Below, in pieces: positions 35,837 through 43,375 of a stretch of DNA of 64,000 bases. The translations under genes and the position numbers were made by a program. Below the pieces are notes generated by a model. That model did no database searches. It worked only from the letters and a program-made list of their open reading frames with translations, and was not told the origin of the DNA. Within the stretch, counting starts at the first letter, position 1; each line of letters starts with the position of its first letter. This DNA is from Roseibium polysiphoniae (GTDB lineage Bacteria > Pseudomonadota > Alphaproteobacteria > Rhizobiales > Stappiaceae). The stretch spans positions 248,001 to 312,000 of the forward strand of contig NZ_JACYXJ010000004.1 in the NCBI RefSeq assembly GCF_014842925.1. Reading direction: 5' to 3'.

Positions 35837-36190
35837 ATGGAAAAAGAAGTTGCTCTCGATGCTTTGGCAGCCCTTGGTCAGGAAACCCGCCTCGACGTCT
35901 TTCGCCTGTTGGTGAAGGCCGGACAAGAAGGCATGACTGCGGGCTCCATATCTGATGCGCTCGGCGTCTTGCCCAATACCCTGTCGACCCACCTGGGTGT
36001 TCTGTCGCGGTCTGGACTTGTGCAGGCCAGCCGCGACGGACGCTCGATCACGTACCGTGCGGAGCTGTCCTGCATGCAATTGCTTGTCACATATCTGCTT
36101 CAAGATTGCTGCGGCGGCAATCCAGAGCTCTGCGCGCCGCTCTTGAACATCATGACGTGTGAGCCTTCCTCCTCCGGCTCGCCCGATTGA
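35837..36190 (+). CDS. arsR: ArsR-family arsenic-responsive repressor
   Basis: A 117-residue winged-helix repressor: LAALGQETRLDVFRLLVKAG, then SISDALGVLPNTLSTHLGVLSRSGLVQASRDGR. Cysteines C77 and the CC pair near residue 94-95 (LQDCCGG), plus C102, could bind arsenite; the classic CVC in helix 3 is absent, as in ArsR subclasses that use C-terminal cysteines. It heads an arsR-arsC-acr3 operon and probably represses it from the inverted repeat just upstream. Translation is likely leaderless or nearly so. Confidence 0.92.
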   Translation: MEKEVALDALAALGQETRLDVFRLLVKAGQEGMTAGSISDALGVLPNTLSTHLGVLSRSGLVQASRDGRSITYRAELSCMQLLVTYLLQDCCGGNPELCAPLLNIMTCEPSSSGSPD

Positions 36191-36226
36191 ACTCCCTTTT
36201 CCGCCACGTGAGGCTTCGATTTCCAA

Positions 36227-36715
36227 ATGCGTAATGTTCTCTTTGTCTGTACGGCGAACTCCGCCCGATCTGTCCTGGGCGAAGGCCTGCTTCGTCATCT
36301 TGCCGGCGATCGCTACCAGTCGTTTTCAGCCGGTTCCACGCCCCGTGGCACGGTCAATCCGGATGCGCTGGAGTGTCTTGCCCGTCACGGGATCTCCGCA
36401 GAAGGCTTCCGCTCCAAGAGCTGGGACGAGTTTTCCGGCCCGGACACGCCGGCGATGGACCTCATTGTCACCGTTTGCGACAACGCCGCCGGCGAAGCCT
36501 GTCCGATCTGGCCGGGGCACCCGTTGGTCGCGCATTGGGGCATTGCCGATCCGGCGAGTGAAAAGGACGACGACGCCGAACGGGCTGCGGACTTCGATCT
36601 TGCCTATGAGCGCATGAAGCGCCGGATCGAGGCGTTTCTTGCCCTTCCCGACACTGTCTTTGATGCCCCCGATGCCAAGGCGCAGCTCAGCGCCATCGGC
36701 AATCTGAATGACTAA
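36227..36715 (+). CDS. arsC: Arsenate reductase ArsC (low-molecular-weight phosphatase type)
   Basis: A 162-residue protein of the LMW-tyrosine-phosphatase fold that reduces arsenate to arsenite. The P-loop VCTANSARS (CX5R) is at residues 7-15. A second cysteine in VTVCDNAAGEACPIWPG may resolve the disulfide. It lies between arsR and the arsenite exporter. Confidence 0.92.
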   Translation: MRNVLFVCTANSARSVLGEGLLRHLAGDRYQSFSAGSTPRGTVNPDALECLARHGISAEGFRSKSWDEFSGPDTPAMDLIVTVCDNAAGEACPIWPGHPLVAHWGIADPASEKDDDAERAADFDLAYERMKRRIEAFLALPDTVFDAPDAKAQLSAIGNLND

Positions 36716-36773
36716 CTCACCCCTTTAAATTCACTCCGCACCTGGGGTGAACTCGTGTTTAGGAGACTGAATT

Positions 36774-37829
36774 ATGGCTTCCGTGGATGAAACGCCTCTC
36801 GGCGTGTTTGAGCGCTACCTCTCGGTCTGGGTGGCGCTGTGCATTGCCGCAGGCGTGATACTCGGGCTTGTTGCTCCGGGATTGTTCTCGGTTATTGCCG
36901 GTCTTGAATATGCGAACGTCAACATCGTCGTCGCGGTCTTCATCTGGTTGATGATCTACCCGATGATGGTCAACGTCGATTTCGCCTCGCTGAAGGATGT
37001 TGGCAGGAAGCCGAAAGGTCTCTGCATCACGCTGGTGGTGAACTGGCTGATCAAGCCCTTCACCATGGCGGCACTCGGGATCTTGTTCTTTGAATACCTG
37101 TTCGTTGACCTGGTCAGCCCGCAGGATGCCAAGGAATATATCGCCGGGATGATCCTGCTTGGCGTTGCCCCCTGTACCGCCATGGTTTTCGTCTGGAGCC
37201 AGCTGGTCCGCGGCGATGCCAACTACACCTTGGTGCAGGTTTCCATCAACGACATCATCATGGTGTTTGCCTTCGCCCCGATCGCCGCTCTTCTGCTCGG
37301 CGTGACCAACATCATCGTGCCCTGGGAAACGCTGCTCCTGTCGGTGATCCTGTACGTGATCATTCCGTTGGCTGCGGGCTATGTCACCCGAAAGATGCTC
37401 GATGGGACGGACAACGAGGAACGCATTGCCGAGTTTACCGCCAAGGTGAAGCCGTTCTCGGTGATGGGGCTTCTGGCCACGGTGGTTCTGCTGTTCGGTT
37501 TCCAGGCACAGACCATTGTCGACAAGCCGATGGTGATTGTTCTGATTGCCATCCCCCTGCTTTTGCAGAGCTACGGCATCTTCGCCATCACCTATGCCTG
37601 GGCCTACTTGTGGCGGGTGCCCTTTGCGACCGCAGCTCCGGCGGCCTTTATCGGCACGTCGAATTTCTTCGAGCTGGCCGTTGCCGTTGCGATCAGCCTC
37701 TTTGGCCTCAACTCGGGCGCGGCGCTGGCAACAGTTGTCGGTGTCCTGGTTGAAGTGCCGGTCATGCTGTCGCTGGTGGCGTTTGCCAACCGGACACGCC
37801 ACTGGTTCCCTGAGCCGGCGTCCGCTTAA
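36774..37829 (+). CDS. ACR3-family arsenite efflux permease
   Basis: A 351-residue membrane protein of ten segments. The signatures [23 protein letters not shown] (with the conserved cysteine) and [20 protein letters not shown] identify ACR3 (often annotated arsB). It exports arsenite. AGGAGAC lies before the ATG. The operon ends here, in a hairpin shared with the convergent GntR gene. Confidence 0.94.
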   Translation: MASVDETPLGVFERYLSVWVALCIAAGVILGLVAPGLFSVIAGLEYANVNIVVAVFIWLMIYPMMVNVDFASLKDVGRKPKGLCITLVVNWLIKPFTMAALGILFFEYLFVDLVSPQDAKEYIAGMILLGVAPCTAMVFVWSQLVRGDANYTLVQVSINDIIMVFAFAPIAALLLGVTNIIVPWETLLLSVILYVIIPLAAGYVTRKMLDGTDNEERIAEFTAKVKPFSVMGLLATVVLLFGFQAQTIVDKPMVIVLIAIPLLLQSYGIFAITYAWAYLWRVPFATAAPAAFIGTSNFFELAVAVAISLFGLNSGAALATVVGVLVEVPVMLSLVAFANRTRHWFPEPASA

Positions 37830-37835
37830 GTCCTG

Positions 37836-37865
37836 GAGCCCTGGAAGCTTTTGCTTTCAGGGCTC
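37836..37865. terminator. Hairpin between acr3 and the convergent GntR gene
   Basis: The arms GAGCCCTG and CAGGGCTC with an AAG/CTT extension enclose a short T-rich loop. It touches the stop of the GntR gene (37864) and could end transcription from both sides. There is no T-tract after the stem. Confidence 0.5.
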
Positions 37866-38514
37866 AGTCTATGCTGGCGACGAGAGCGGCTGCCTGCCGG
37901 CGCAGGTGCTGCATCAATTCCTCGGCTTTTTCCAAGGCGATCTTTTCGTCGCCTGATTCAATCGCCTTCATCAGCTCGACGTGGTTCCAGGCGGCCGGGT
38001 TAAGGTCAGCTTCGCCGAGGTATCTGAACCAGAAGCGACGGCTGAGTGTTTGCAGCGGGCCGACCGCCTTGGCGGCAAACGGGTTGCAGGACGCGGTGGC
38101 GACGATCTCGTCGAATTTCTTGTCCAGGCGCAGGAAATCCGCGACATCCGCTTCGGCTGCGGCGGAGCGCATGTCGTCCGCGCAGCTTCGCAATGCGTCC
38201 CGCTCTGCACGGCTAGCGAGGCGCGATGATGCGCCTGCCAACAGGACCTCAAGGCCGTGCCGGGCCTCCATGACCCTGGCGAAATCGGCCGGATTGATCT
38301 CCGCAATCACAATCCCGAGCCTTGGGCGGATTGTGATCAGGCCCTCCCAGCTGAGCCTTTGAAGCGCCTCGCGGATCGGCGTCCTGCCCATTCCGAATTC
38401 TTCCGTCAGCCGGCTTTCGGTGACGGCCTCGCCCGGCTTGAGCTTCAGCGTGACGATGTCTTCTTCCAGGCGTCGATAGGCGGTGTCGGTCAGACTGTCT
38501 TTTTCGTTCGCCAT
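37864..38514 (-). CDS. GntR-family regulator with FCD domain, probable hydroxyproline regulator
   Basis: A 216-residue FadR-subfamily regulator. The winged helix (residues about 8-75) carries ESRLTEEFGMGRTPIREALQRLSWEGLI. The all-helical FCD effector domain (about 78-205) carries the metal/ligand residues around FARVMEARHGLE, DKKFDEIV and WNHVELMKAI. It is divergent from the hydroxyproline genes, with tandem palindromes between them, so it is the likely local regulator. GGGAGG lies before the ATG. Confidence 0.9.
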   Translation of the reverse strand: MANEKDSLTDTAYRRLEEDIVTLKLKPGEAVTESRLTEEFGMGRTPIREALQRLSWEGLITIRPRLGIVIAEINPADFARVMEARHGLEVLLAGASSRLASRAERDALRSCADDMRSAAAEADVADFLRLDKKFDEIVATASCNPFAAKAVGPLQTLSRRFWFRYLGEADLNPAAWNHVELMKAIESGDEKIALEKAEELMQHLRRQAAALVASID

Positions 38515-38570
38515 CTTGTCTTGCCTCCCGCATCTGGCGCGTCGTTCCGCTGCAACACGGATTTTTCACC

Positions 38571-38592
38571 TGATGCATCACTGATATATCAG
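38571..38592 (+). promoter_or_regulatory. Tandem palindromes, candidate GntR operator
   Basis: TGATGCATCA (38571-38580) and CTGATATATCAG (38581-38592) are two perfect palindromes in direct contact, located between the GntR gene and the hydroxyproline genes. The TGAT...ATCA form suits FCD-type GntR proteins. A binding site here could control both directions. Confidence 0.6.
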
Positions 38593-38661
38593 AGATTGAC
38601 AAAAGGAAAGCGGAGGCGCAGTCTTGCCTTTCGATAGGGTTCAATTTCAGGGGTGCCCCCA

Positions 38662-38796
38662 ATGTGGACGGGCGTTTTTCCGGCTGTCGCGATGAAGTTC
38701 ACAGACGACGACGCGCTCGATGTCGCCGAACTGGAGCGCCTTGACGCAGTTATCAAATCCGCCCTTGCAAATCGCGCTGAATTGCCAACTCTCTAA
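38662..38796 (+). pseudogene. Internally deleted remnant of a DapA-family deaminase (pyrroline-4-hydroxy-2-carboxylate deaminase type)
   Basis: A 44-codon frame with its own AGGGG and ATG. It begins MWTGVFPAVAMKFTDDDALD, which is the typical start of the dihydrodipicolinate-synthase-like deaminase of hydroxyproline catabolism. It then passes within one codon to LDAVIKSALANRAELPTL, which resembles the C-terminal end of the same family. The roughly 250 residues that would carry the lysine active site are missing. The reading frame is kept, so a short peptide could still be made. It lies 4 bases before the D-hydroxyproline oxidase gene, where the deaminase gene would be expected. The reading as deletion is inference from remembered family sequence. 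Confidence 0.7.
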
Positions 38797-38800
38797 GATC

Positions 38801-40042
38801 ATGACAACACCTCACGTTCATATCCTCGGGGCCGGGATCATAGGCCTTACGACTGCTGCGGTTCTGGTGGAGCGCGGCTGCAAGGTTACCATTCTCGACC
38901 GGGAAGGTCCGGCAGCAGGTGCAAGCCAGGGCAACGCCGGTGGCATCGCCTGGACCGATGTCGCTCCCCTTGCCTCGCCGGGTGTTTGGAAGCAGGCGAT
39001 CTCCTGGCTTGCCGATCCTCTCGGGCCGCTATCCGTGCGACCCTCCTACAGTCTCAAGATCCTGCCGTGGATGGTGCGGTTCCTGGCCGCCTCCACAAAG
39101 GCCCGCGTGCGGGAAAGCAGGGAAGCGCTTGCCGTCTTGAGAGCCGACGCCCTTCCTGCTTGGGAACGCGTGTGGAAGCTGACCGGAACCCACAATCAGG
39201 TCCGTTACAGCGGATGTCTCGAGGTCTTTGACAATGAAGCCCAGTTCCGCAACAGCTTGAGTTCCTGGGCCGAGCAAAGAGACTATGGCATCGAGGTGCG
39301 CGAGCTTTCCGGGGATGAAATCCGGGACCGTGAGCCGGAGCTTTCGCCAACTGTCGTGGGTGGTGCCTTTGTTCCCGGCTGGGCGCAGATGGATGATCCC
39401 AAGAAGCTCTGCCTTTCAATTGCCGATTGGCTCGTTGCACAGGGCGTTTCTTTCGAAGTCGCCGATGTTCAGCGGGTTGAGGCAACCAATGAAGGCGCCG
39501 CTCTGACCCTGGCGGATGGTTCGAGGCTCAGTTGCGGGAAGCTGGTGATTGCCTGTGGTGCCTGGTCCCGGAAATTGACATCCCAGCTTGGCGATCCTGT
39601 GCCGCTTGATACGGAGCGCGGCTATAACATCACTGTGCCGGAGCCGGGCGTGTCGCTCAGCAATTTCGTCATGCTGCGCGGCCACGGGTTTGTTATGTCA
39701 CCGCTGGAAACGGGCCTGAGGATTGGCGGCGCCGTTGAATTTGGCGGTTTGGAACTCCCACCGAACTGGCAACGGGTCGACGCGATGATTGCCAAGGCAA
39801 AGACCATTTGTCCTGGGCTCGATGCCAGTTCCGGCAAGCGCTGGATGGGATACCGCCCGTCACTGCCGGACAGCCTGCCGGTGATCGGAAGATCTTCGGC
39901 GAGCGAGCATATCGTCTATGGCTTCGGGCATGCCCACCACGGGCTGACAGAGGCTGCAACGACCGGCCAACAGTTGACCGCACTCTTGCTCGGCGAGACA
40001 CCTTCCCTTGATCTCGCACCGTTCCGTGCGACCCGTTTCTGA
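38801..40042 (+). CDS. FAD-dependent D-amino-acid (D-hydroxyproline) dehydrogenase
   Basis: A 413-residue FAD oxidoreductase of the DadA/DAO type. The dinucleotide-binding motif HILGAGIIGLTTAAVLVERG is at residues 6-25. The FAD-contact segments GASQGNAGGIAW and the C-terminal GRSSASEHIVYGFGHAHHGLTEAA follow. Neighbouring epimerase and regulator point to oxidation of cis-4-hydroxy-D-proline to pyrroline-4-hydroxy-2-carboxylate. The ATG at 38801 follows the stop of the deaminase remnant by 4 bases. A D-amino-acid dehydrogenase of other specificity is possible. Confidence 0.85.
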   Translation: MTTPHVHILGAGIIGLTTAAVLVERGCKVTILDREGPAAGASQGNAGGIAWTDVAPLASPGVWKQAISWLADPLGPLSVRPSYSLKILPWMVRFLAASTKARVRESREALAVLRADALPAWERVWKLTGTHNQVRYSGCLEVFDNEAQFRNSLSSWAEQRDYGIEVRELSGDEIRDREPELSPTVVGGAFVPGWAQMDDPKKLCLSIADWLVAQGVSFEVADVQRVEATNEGAALTLADGSRLSCGKLVIACGAWSRKLTSQLGDPVPLDTERGYNITVPEPGVSLSNFVMLRGHGFVMSPLETGLRIGGAVEFGGLELPPNWQRVDAMIAKAKTICPGLDASSGKRWMGYRPSLPDSLPVIGRSSASEHIVYGFGHAHHGLTEAATTGQQLTALLLGETPSLDLAPFRATRF

Positions 40043-40056
40043 CAAGAGGACCACCC

Positions 40057-41088
40057 ATGGCCCGCCATACGTTCTTCTGCATCGACGGACACACCTGCGG
40101 CAATCCGGTTCGTCTGGTTGCGGGTGGGGCGCCGCAGCTGCCGATGGACTCCATGTTCGAACGGCGTCAGTCCTTTGTGCGCGACTATGACTGGATCCGC
40201 ACCGGCTTGATGTTCGAGCCGCGGGGCCACGACATGATGTCCGGCTCAGTCCTCTATCCGCCGTCAAGCGATGCCTATGATGTCGGTGTGCTTTACATCG
40301 AAACCAGTGGCTGTCTGCCCATGTGCGGTCACGGCACCATCGGAACGGTCACGATGGCGCTTGAGGAAGGCTTGCTGGTGCCGAAAACGCCTGGTCAGGC
40401 GCGGCTTGAAACGCCCGCCGGTCTGGTGCTCGCCGACTACACGATGGACGGCGAATATGTATCTTCAGTCAGGCTGACCAACGTTCCCTCGTTCCTGGCA
40501 GCAGAAGGCTTGGAGATCGAGTGCCCCGAGTTCGGCCCACTGGTGTGCGATGTGGCTTATGGCGGCAATTTCTATGCGATCTTCGAACCGCAGAAGAACT
40601 TTTCCGGTGTCGGATCCGTTGCCGTCGATCAACTGGTGGCGGTCAGCCCAAGGCTTCGGGATGCGCTGAATGAAGCCTTTGATATTCGCCATCCGGACAA
40701 CCCGGAGATCAAAGGTATCTCCCATATTCAATGGACCGGGCCGGCTGAAGACCCGAAAGCTGATGCCCGCAACGCGGTCTTTTACGGCGACAAGGCCATC
40801 GACCGCAGCCCTTGCGGCACAGGCACGTCCGCGCGCATGGCGCAGCTATTTGCCAAGGGCAAGCTCAAGGTTGGCGATCGCTTCGTGCATGAAAGCGTTA
40901 TCGGGTCGTTGTTTACGGGCGGAGTGAAAGCTGACGTTCTCGTCGGCACAAAACGGGGCATCATTCCGACCATCGAAGGCTGGGCGGTGAAGACCGGCAC
41001 CAGCACCATCACTCTGGATGAACGCGACCCTTACATGGCCGGCTTCTCGGTCACCGGTACCGGCGTCAAACGCTATCCGAGACCGTGA
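40057..41088 (+). CDS. 4-hydroxyproline 2-epimerase (proline racemase family)
   Basis: A 343-residue proline-racemase-family enzyme. Both catalytic cysteines are present, C90 in LPMCGHGTIG and C253 in RSPCGTGTSA. That indicates an epimerase rather than a trans-3-hydroxyproline dehydratase, which has a threonine in place of one cysteine. It converts trans-4-hydroxy-L-proline to the cis-D form, the substrate of the oxidase encoded just upstream (14 bases away). The cytoplasmic pathway needs a deaminase next, which is only a remnant here. Confidence 0.92.
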   Translation: MARHTFFCIDGHTCGNPVRLVAGGAPQLPMDSMFERRQSFVRDYDWIRTGLMFEPRGHDMMSGSVLYPPSSDAYDVGVLYIETSGCLPMCGHGTIGTVTMALEEGLLVPKTPGQARLETPAGLVLADYTMDGEYVSSVRLTNVPSFLAAEGLEIECPEFGPLVCDVAYGGNFYAIFEPQKNFSGVGSVAVDQLVAVSPRLRDALNEAFDIRHPDNPEIKGISHIQWTGPAEDPKADARNAVFYGDKAIDRSPCGTGTSARMAQLFAKGKLKVGDRFVHESVIGSLFTGGVKADVLVGTKRGIIPTIEGWAVKTGTSTITLDERDPYMAGFSVTGTGVKRYPRP

Positions 41089-41123
41089 CGGGTGCTGCCA
41101 GTTCGTCTGACCGCGCACCCGTC
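41087..41123. terminator. Long-loop inverted repeat between convergent genes
   Basis: The perfect 9-base arms GACGGGTGC and GCACCCGTC flank a 19-base loop. The left arm overlaps the epimerase stop codon. No T-tract follows on either strand, so termination is uncertain. Confidence 0.4.
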
Positions 41124-41130
41124 TTAGCCA

Positions 41131-41514
41131 TCACTGACACGCGGGAGCGCCAAGGTGATTGTTTCCCGCAACTGCATTCACATTGATGATTTGATCGGAG
41201 CCGCGGGCAAGGAAACAGTAGCTATCGTTGCCAACGACCTGAAAAAAGCAGGAGGCACCTCCTGTTGGTATCTCGATGTTTACTGCCGCTGTGATGGCAA
41301 AAACTGTCGCCGTTGCGGCTCTTGTCGCGGCGCTGTTCGGATTTTTCCGGAACAAGATCCCTGTGTTTGGCGCGGCGACGGGGATCGCGGAGAATTGCCT
41401 GCAGTCTGCACTGAACGGCAGGTCTACGGCCTGGGCCGGGCTGGCGGTCACGAAGGTGAAAGCTGCGATGGCAGGCAGGCCGAAGCGACGCAGGTTGTTC
41501 GTGAAACGGGTCAT
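41131..41514 (-). CDS. Small secreted protein of unknown function with four cysteines
   Basis: A 127-residue protein. A signal peptide (MTRFTNNLRRFG, a hydrophobic core, then SPAQA, cleavage after about residue 29) leads to a mature part of about 98 residues. Four cysteines (38, 89, 100, 126) could form two disulfides. I do not recognise a family. Frames on the other strand are open too, but this one has AAAGGAG 8 bases before its ATG and a clear signal peptide. It is the last gene of a four-gene minus-strand cluster headed by a Crp-like regulator, 132 bases after the preceding gene. Confidence 0.62.
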   Translation of the reverse strand: MTRFTNNLRRFGLPAIAAFTFVTASPAQAVDLPFSADCRQFSAIPVAAPNTGILFRKNPNSAATRAATATVFAITAAVNIEIPTGGASCFFQVVGNDSYCFLARGSDQIINVNAVAGNNHLGAPACQ

Positions 41515-41535
41515 GGCATAAACTCCTTTTATGGG

Positions 41536-41557
41536 CGGTGTCCTCTCAAGGACGCCG
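41536..41557 (-). other. Hairpin just upstream of the small secreted protein gene
   Basis: Arms of 9 bases (CGGTGTCCT and AGGACGCCG on the plus strand, one G-U) flank a CTCA loop. In the minus-strand message it ends a few bases before the Shine-Dalgarno of the 127-residue protein. It may separate its expression from the gene before it or act as a control structure. Confidence 0.4.
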
Positions 41558-41646
41558 TGCGACGTTGAATGTGAGGTTGCGTTCCAGGCGCCGTTGAAAA
41601 ACGGGGCAAATACTGGGCGCTATGAGAATGCTCCTCGACGTTCGCC

Positions 41647-42321
41647 TTATTGGGCGGTCTGGATGTTGAATGTTTTCAGCAATCCCGCCTTTGCCAGATC
41701 GATGATGTCACCGCTCTTTTTGAGGCTGGCAACGAAGTCCTCGGCACTCGCGATTTGCATGTGAGCCAGATGGTATCCCGTCCAGGTCAGTTGCAGACCC
41801 AACGAACGGACCTTGTGTTGCTCAAAGCCATGGCCGCTCTCAGTGACAGCAGACAAAGTCACATCGCATTTGACATAGTTGAGGCTTGGCGCACTCTTAT
41901 CGGTGGCATTGACGGCGACCAGCAGGATCGACGCGTCCAGGGTGTCTTGCGGTTCAAGGTCCACTAGACGCTTGGACAAGGCAGTTTCGAAGATTTTCTC
42001 GAAGCTGCCGCCGAAACCCTCACGCAAATCGAGTGTTTTTAAAGTCAGGGCTTCTGCCTTGCGAGCGATCTCTGGGGTCAGTGTCTCCGGCAAGTCGAGT
42101 GTGTCAGTGCTTGTGTTGGTTGACGTGTTAACAAGCGTCAATGCGGGCAGAGCTTCCAAGGATTCGAGAAGTCCTGAAGGTTGTTTGTTTGCGGCCATTG
42201 GCTTCAAATGAGCCGCAATGATTCCAAGATAGCTTCGAAGCACGGCAAGGACCTTGGGGTTGCATTCGGATGCTCCCTTTGGCGTAAACTCAATGAAAAC
42301 GGGTACCAGTGAATGGGACAT
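41647..42321 (-). CDS. Unfamiliar 224-residue protein of the Crp-linked accessory cluster
   Basis: No family recognised. It begins MSHSLVPVFIEFTPKGASE, has no signal peptide, and contains a low-complexity Asn/Thr/Ser/Asp stretch (TLVNTSTNTSTDTLDLPETL, about residues 65-84). A helical middle part follows, then a beta-rich end (SLNYVKCDVTLSAV, SLGLQLTWTGYHLAHMQI). One cysteine is seen near residue 163, another near 22. GGGAGG precedes the ATG at 42321. It is 70 bases downstream of the 287-residue gene on the same strand, so they are probably cotranscribed. GC is lower than in the flanking genes. Confidence 0.7.
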   Translation of the reverse strand: MSHSLVPVFIEFTPKGASECNPKVLAVLRSYLGIIAAHLKPMAANKQPSGLLESLEALPALTLVNTSTNTSTDTLDLPETLTPEIARKAEALTLKTLDLREGFGGSFEKIFETALSKRLVDLEPQDTLDASILLVAVNATDKSAPSLNYVKCDVTLSAVTESGHGFEQHKVRSLGLQLTWTGYHLAHMQIASAEDFVASLKKSGDIIDLAKAGLLKTFNIQTAQ

Positions 42322-42391
42322 GACGCCTCCCGTAGATCTTGATGGTTGACGGGAGCCGACCGGGGTGACCGGTCGGCAATGAGTATCGTCG

Positions 42392-43255
42392 CTAGCTCTT
42401 CTTTGCGACGTCGTGACCGAAGAAGTTCTTGGCCTTTTCGACGTCGTCTTTGGTGCTGCCGGTGATGACGTCGTCCCAAGCCTTTTTGTTGTCTTTCTGG
42501 GCTGGGTTGGACATGCTCGCCCAGTTGAGCAACAGCGTTCCTTTTTGATATTTGAAATCAAAATCAAACACTTCGGCCGAGGCGCAGGTCGAATAGACCG
42601 TCTTTTCCTTTTCGGTGAAGTGAATGAAATAGTACTCTGCGAGCGTCATCAGCTCCCAGTTGCCGGCGGAGTTCTGAACTGGTTGGTATCCAAAGGAAAG
42701 ATGATAGGTATTCATCTCTTTCGACTTGGACTTCACCCCTGCGCGAATTTGATCGCCCATGCTGGTCAGAAAGTTTGTAAAGGCAGGCGCAATTGCCGCG
42801 CCAGCAGCCCATGCGACCATGCTGGTCAGGAAACTTGTCGCAATTTCAACGCCTTTGAAATGCTCTTCATAGTGGTAACTGGTAATGTCCGTCGGCGTGT
42901 AAAATTCCGCCGGCAGAACGCTCAAAGGGGCCTGCCAATTGTTGGGGTCGGCCCACTTGTCGGGTTGACGCTGGAAATTATTCGACATCCAGGCCGTGAC
43001 CAGGCCCAGCCCTGACTGCAGATAGTACTGCTGCTGGGTCAAGAGGGTCTGGAAGGCCTTCTTGTCCGCGGCTGAAACGCTATCGGGCAGCGTGCCGTTG
43101 AACTGCATCACCGACCCAGTGGTGTTCCCATCGGCTTGAAACAGTTCTGGCGTTTTTGTGGGGGCGGCGACCAGTTCTTCGGCCTTGAGCGGTCCGGCTG
43201 GGCCAGCAAAAAATTTGCCTGCTTTTTCAATCTGAGCTTGAAGTTGGGCTGACAT
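42392..43255 (-). CDS. Unfamiliar 287-residue protein of the Crp-linked cluster, possible membrane-active protein
   Basis: No family recognised with confidence. The start MSAQLQAQIEKAGKFF is set by a strong AGGAGGAG 5 bases upstream of ATG 43255. It has no signal peptide. An amphipathic N-terminal part is followed by a Tyr/Pro-rich middle (LPAEFYTPTDITSYHYEEHF). A roughly 35-residue hydrophobic stretch follows (about residues 155-190, containing FLTSMVAWAAGAAIAPAFTNFL), and the end is beta-rich (TYHLSFGYQPV, EYYFIHFTEKEKTVY). Soluble proteins with one central hydrophobic helix pair include pore-forming and virulence-type proteins, so a toxin-like role is a guess. It lies behind the Crp-like gene with a perfect palindrome in between. 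Confidence 0.72.
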   Translation of the reverse strand: MSAQLQAQIEKAGKFFAGPAGPLKAEELVAAPTKTPELFQADGNTTGSVMQFNGTLPDSVSAADKKAFQTLLTQQQYYLQSGLGLVTAWMSNNFQRQPDKWADPNNWQAPLSVLPAEFYTPTDITSYHYEEHFKGVEIATSFLTSMVAWAAGAAIAPAFTNFLTSMGDQIRAGVKSKSKEMNTYHLSFGYQPVQNSAGNWELMTLAEYYFIHFTEKEKTVYSTCASAEVFDFDFKYQKGTLLLNWASMSNPAQKDNKKAWDDVITGSTKDDVEKAKNFFGHDVAKKS

Positions 43256-43334
43256 GGTAACTCCTCCTAAAGTTGCTGATGGCGTCCCTTGCCTGTAAGG
43301 GTCGAACAACCATAGGCGGCAGCAGATCTGGCGG

Positions 43335-43352
43335 CTGTTCCCCGGGGAACAG
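43335..43352. promoter_or_regulatory. Perfect 18-base palindrome upstream of the 287-residue protein gene
   Basis: CTGTTCCCCGGGGAACAG is its own reverse complement. It lies in the 120-base gap after the Crp-like gene, centred about 88 bases before the ATG at 43255. That is a natural position for a Crp-family activator site. It could also form a hairpin, but no T-tract follows. Confidence 0.5.
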
Positions 43353-43375
43353 GTGCATAAATTAGTTCCGTAGGG

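Noticed and set aside
38720-38800. Longer N-terminus for the D-hydroxyproline dehydrogenase (27 extra residues)
   Set aside because: The extension overlaps the deaminase remnant in another frame, and the FAD motif starts directly after the ATG at 38801.
41155-41568. Plus-strand frames of 137 and 81 codons opposite the small secreted protein gene
   Set aside because: They lack good ribosome-binding sites and plausible composition, while the minus-strand frame has AAAGGAG and a signal peptide.
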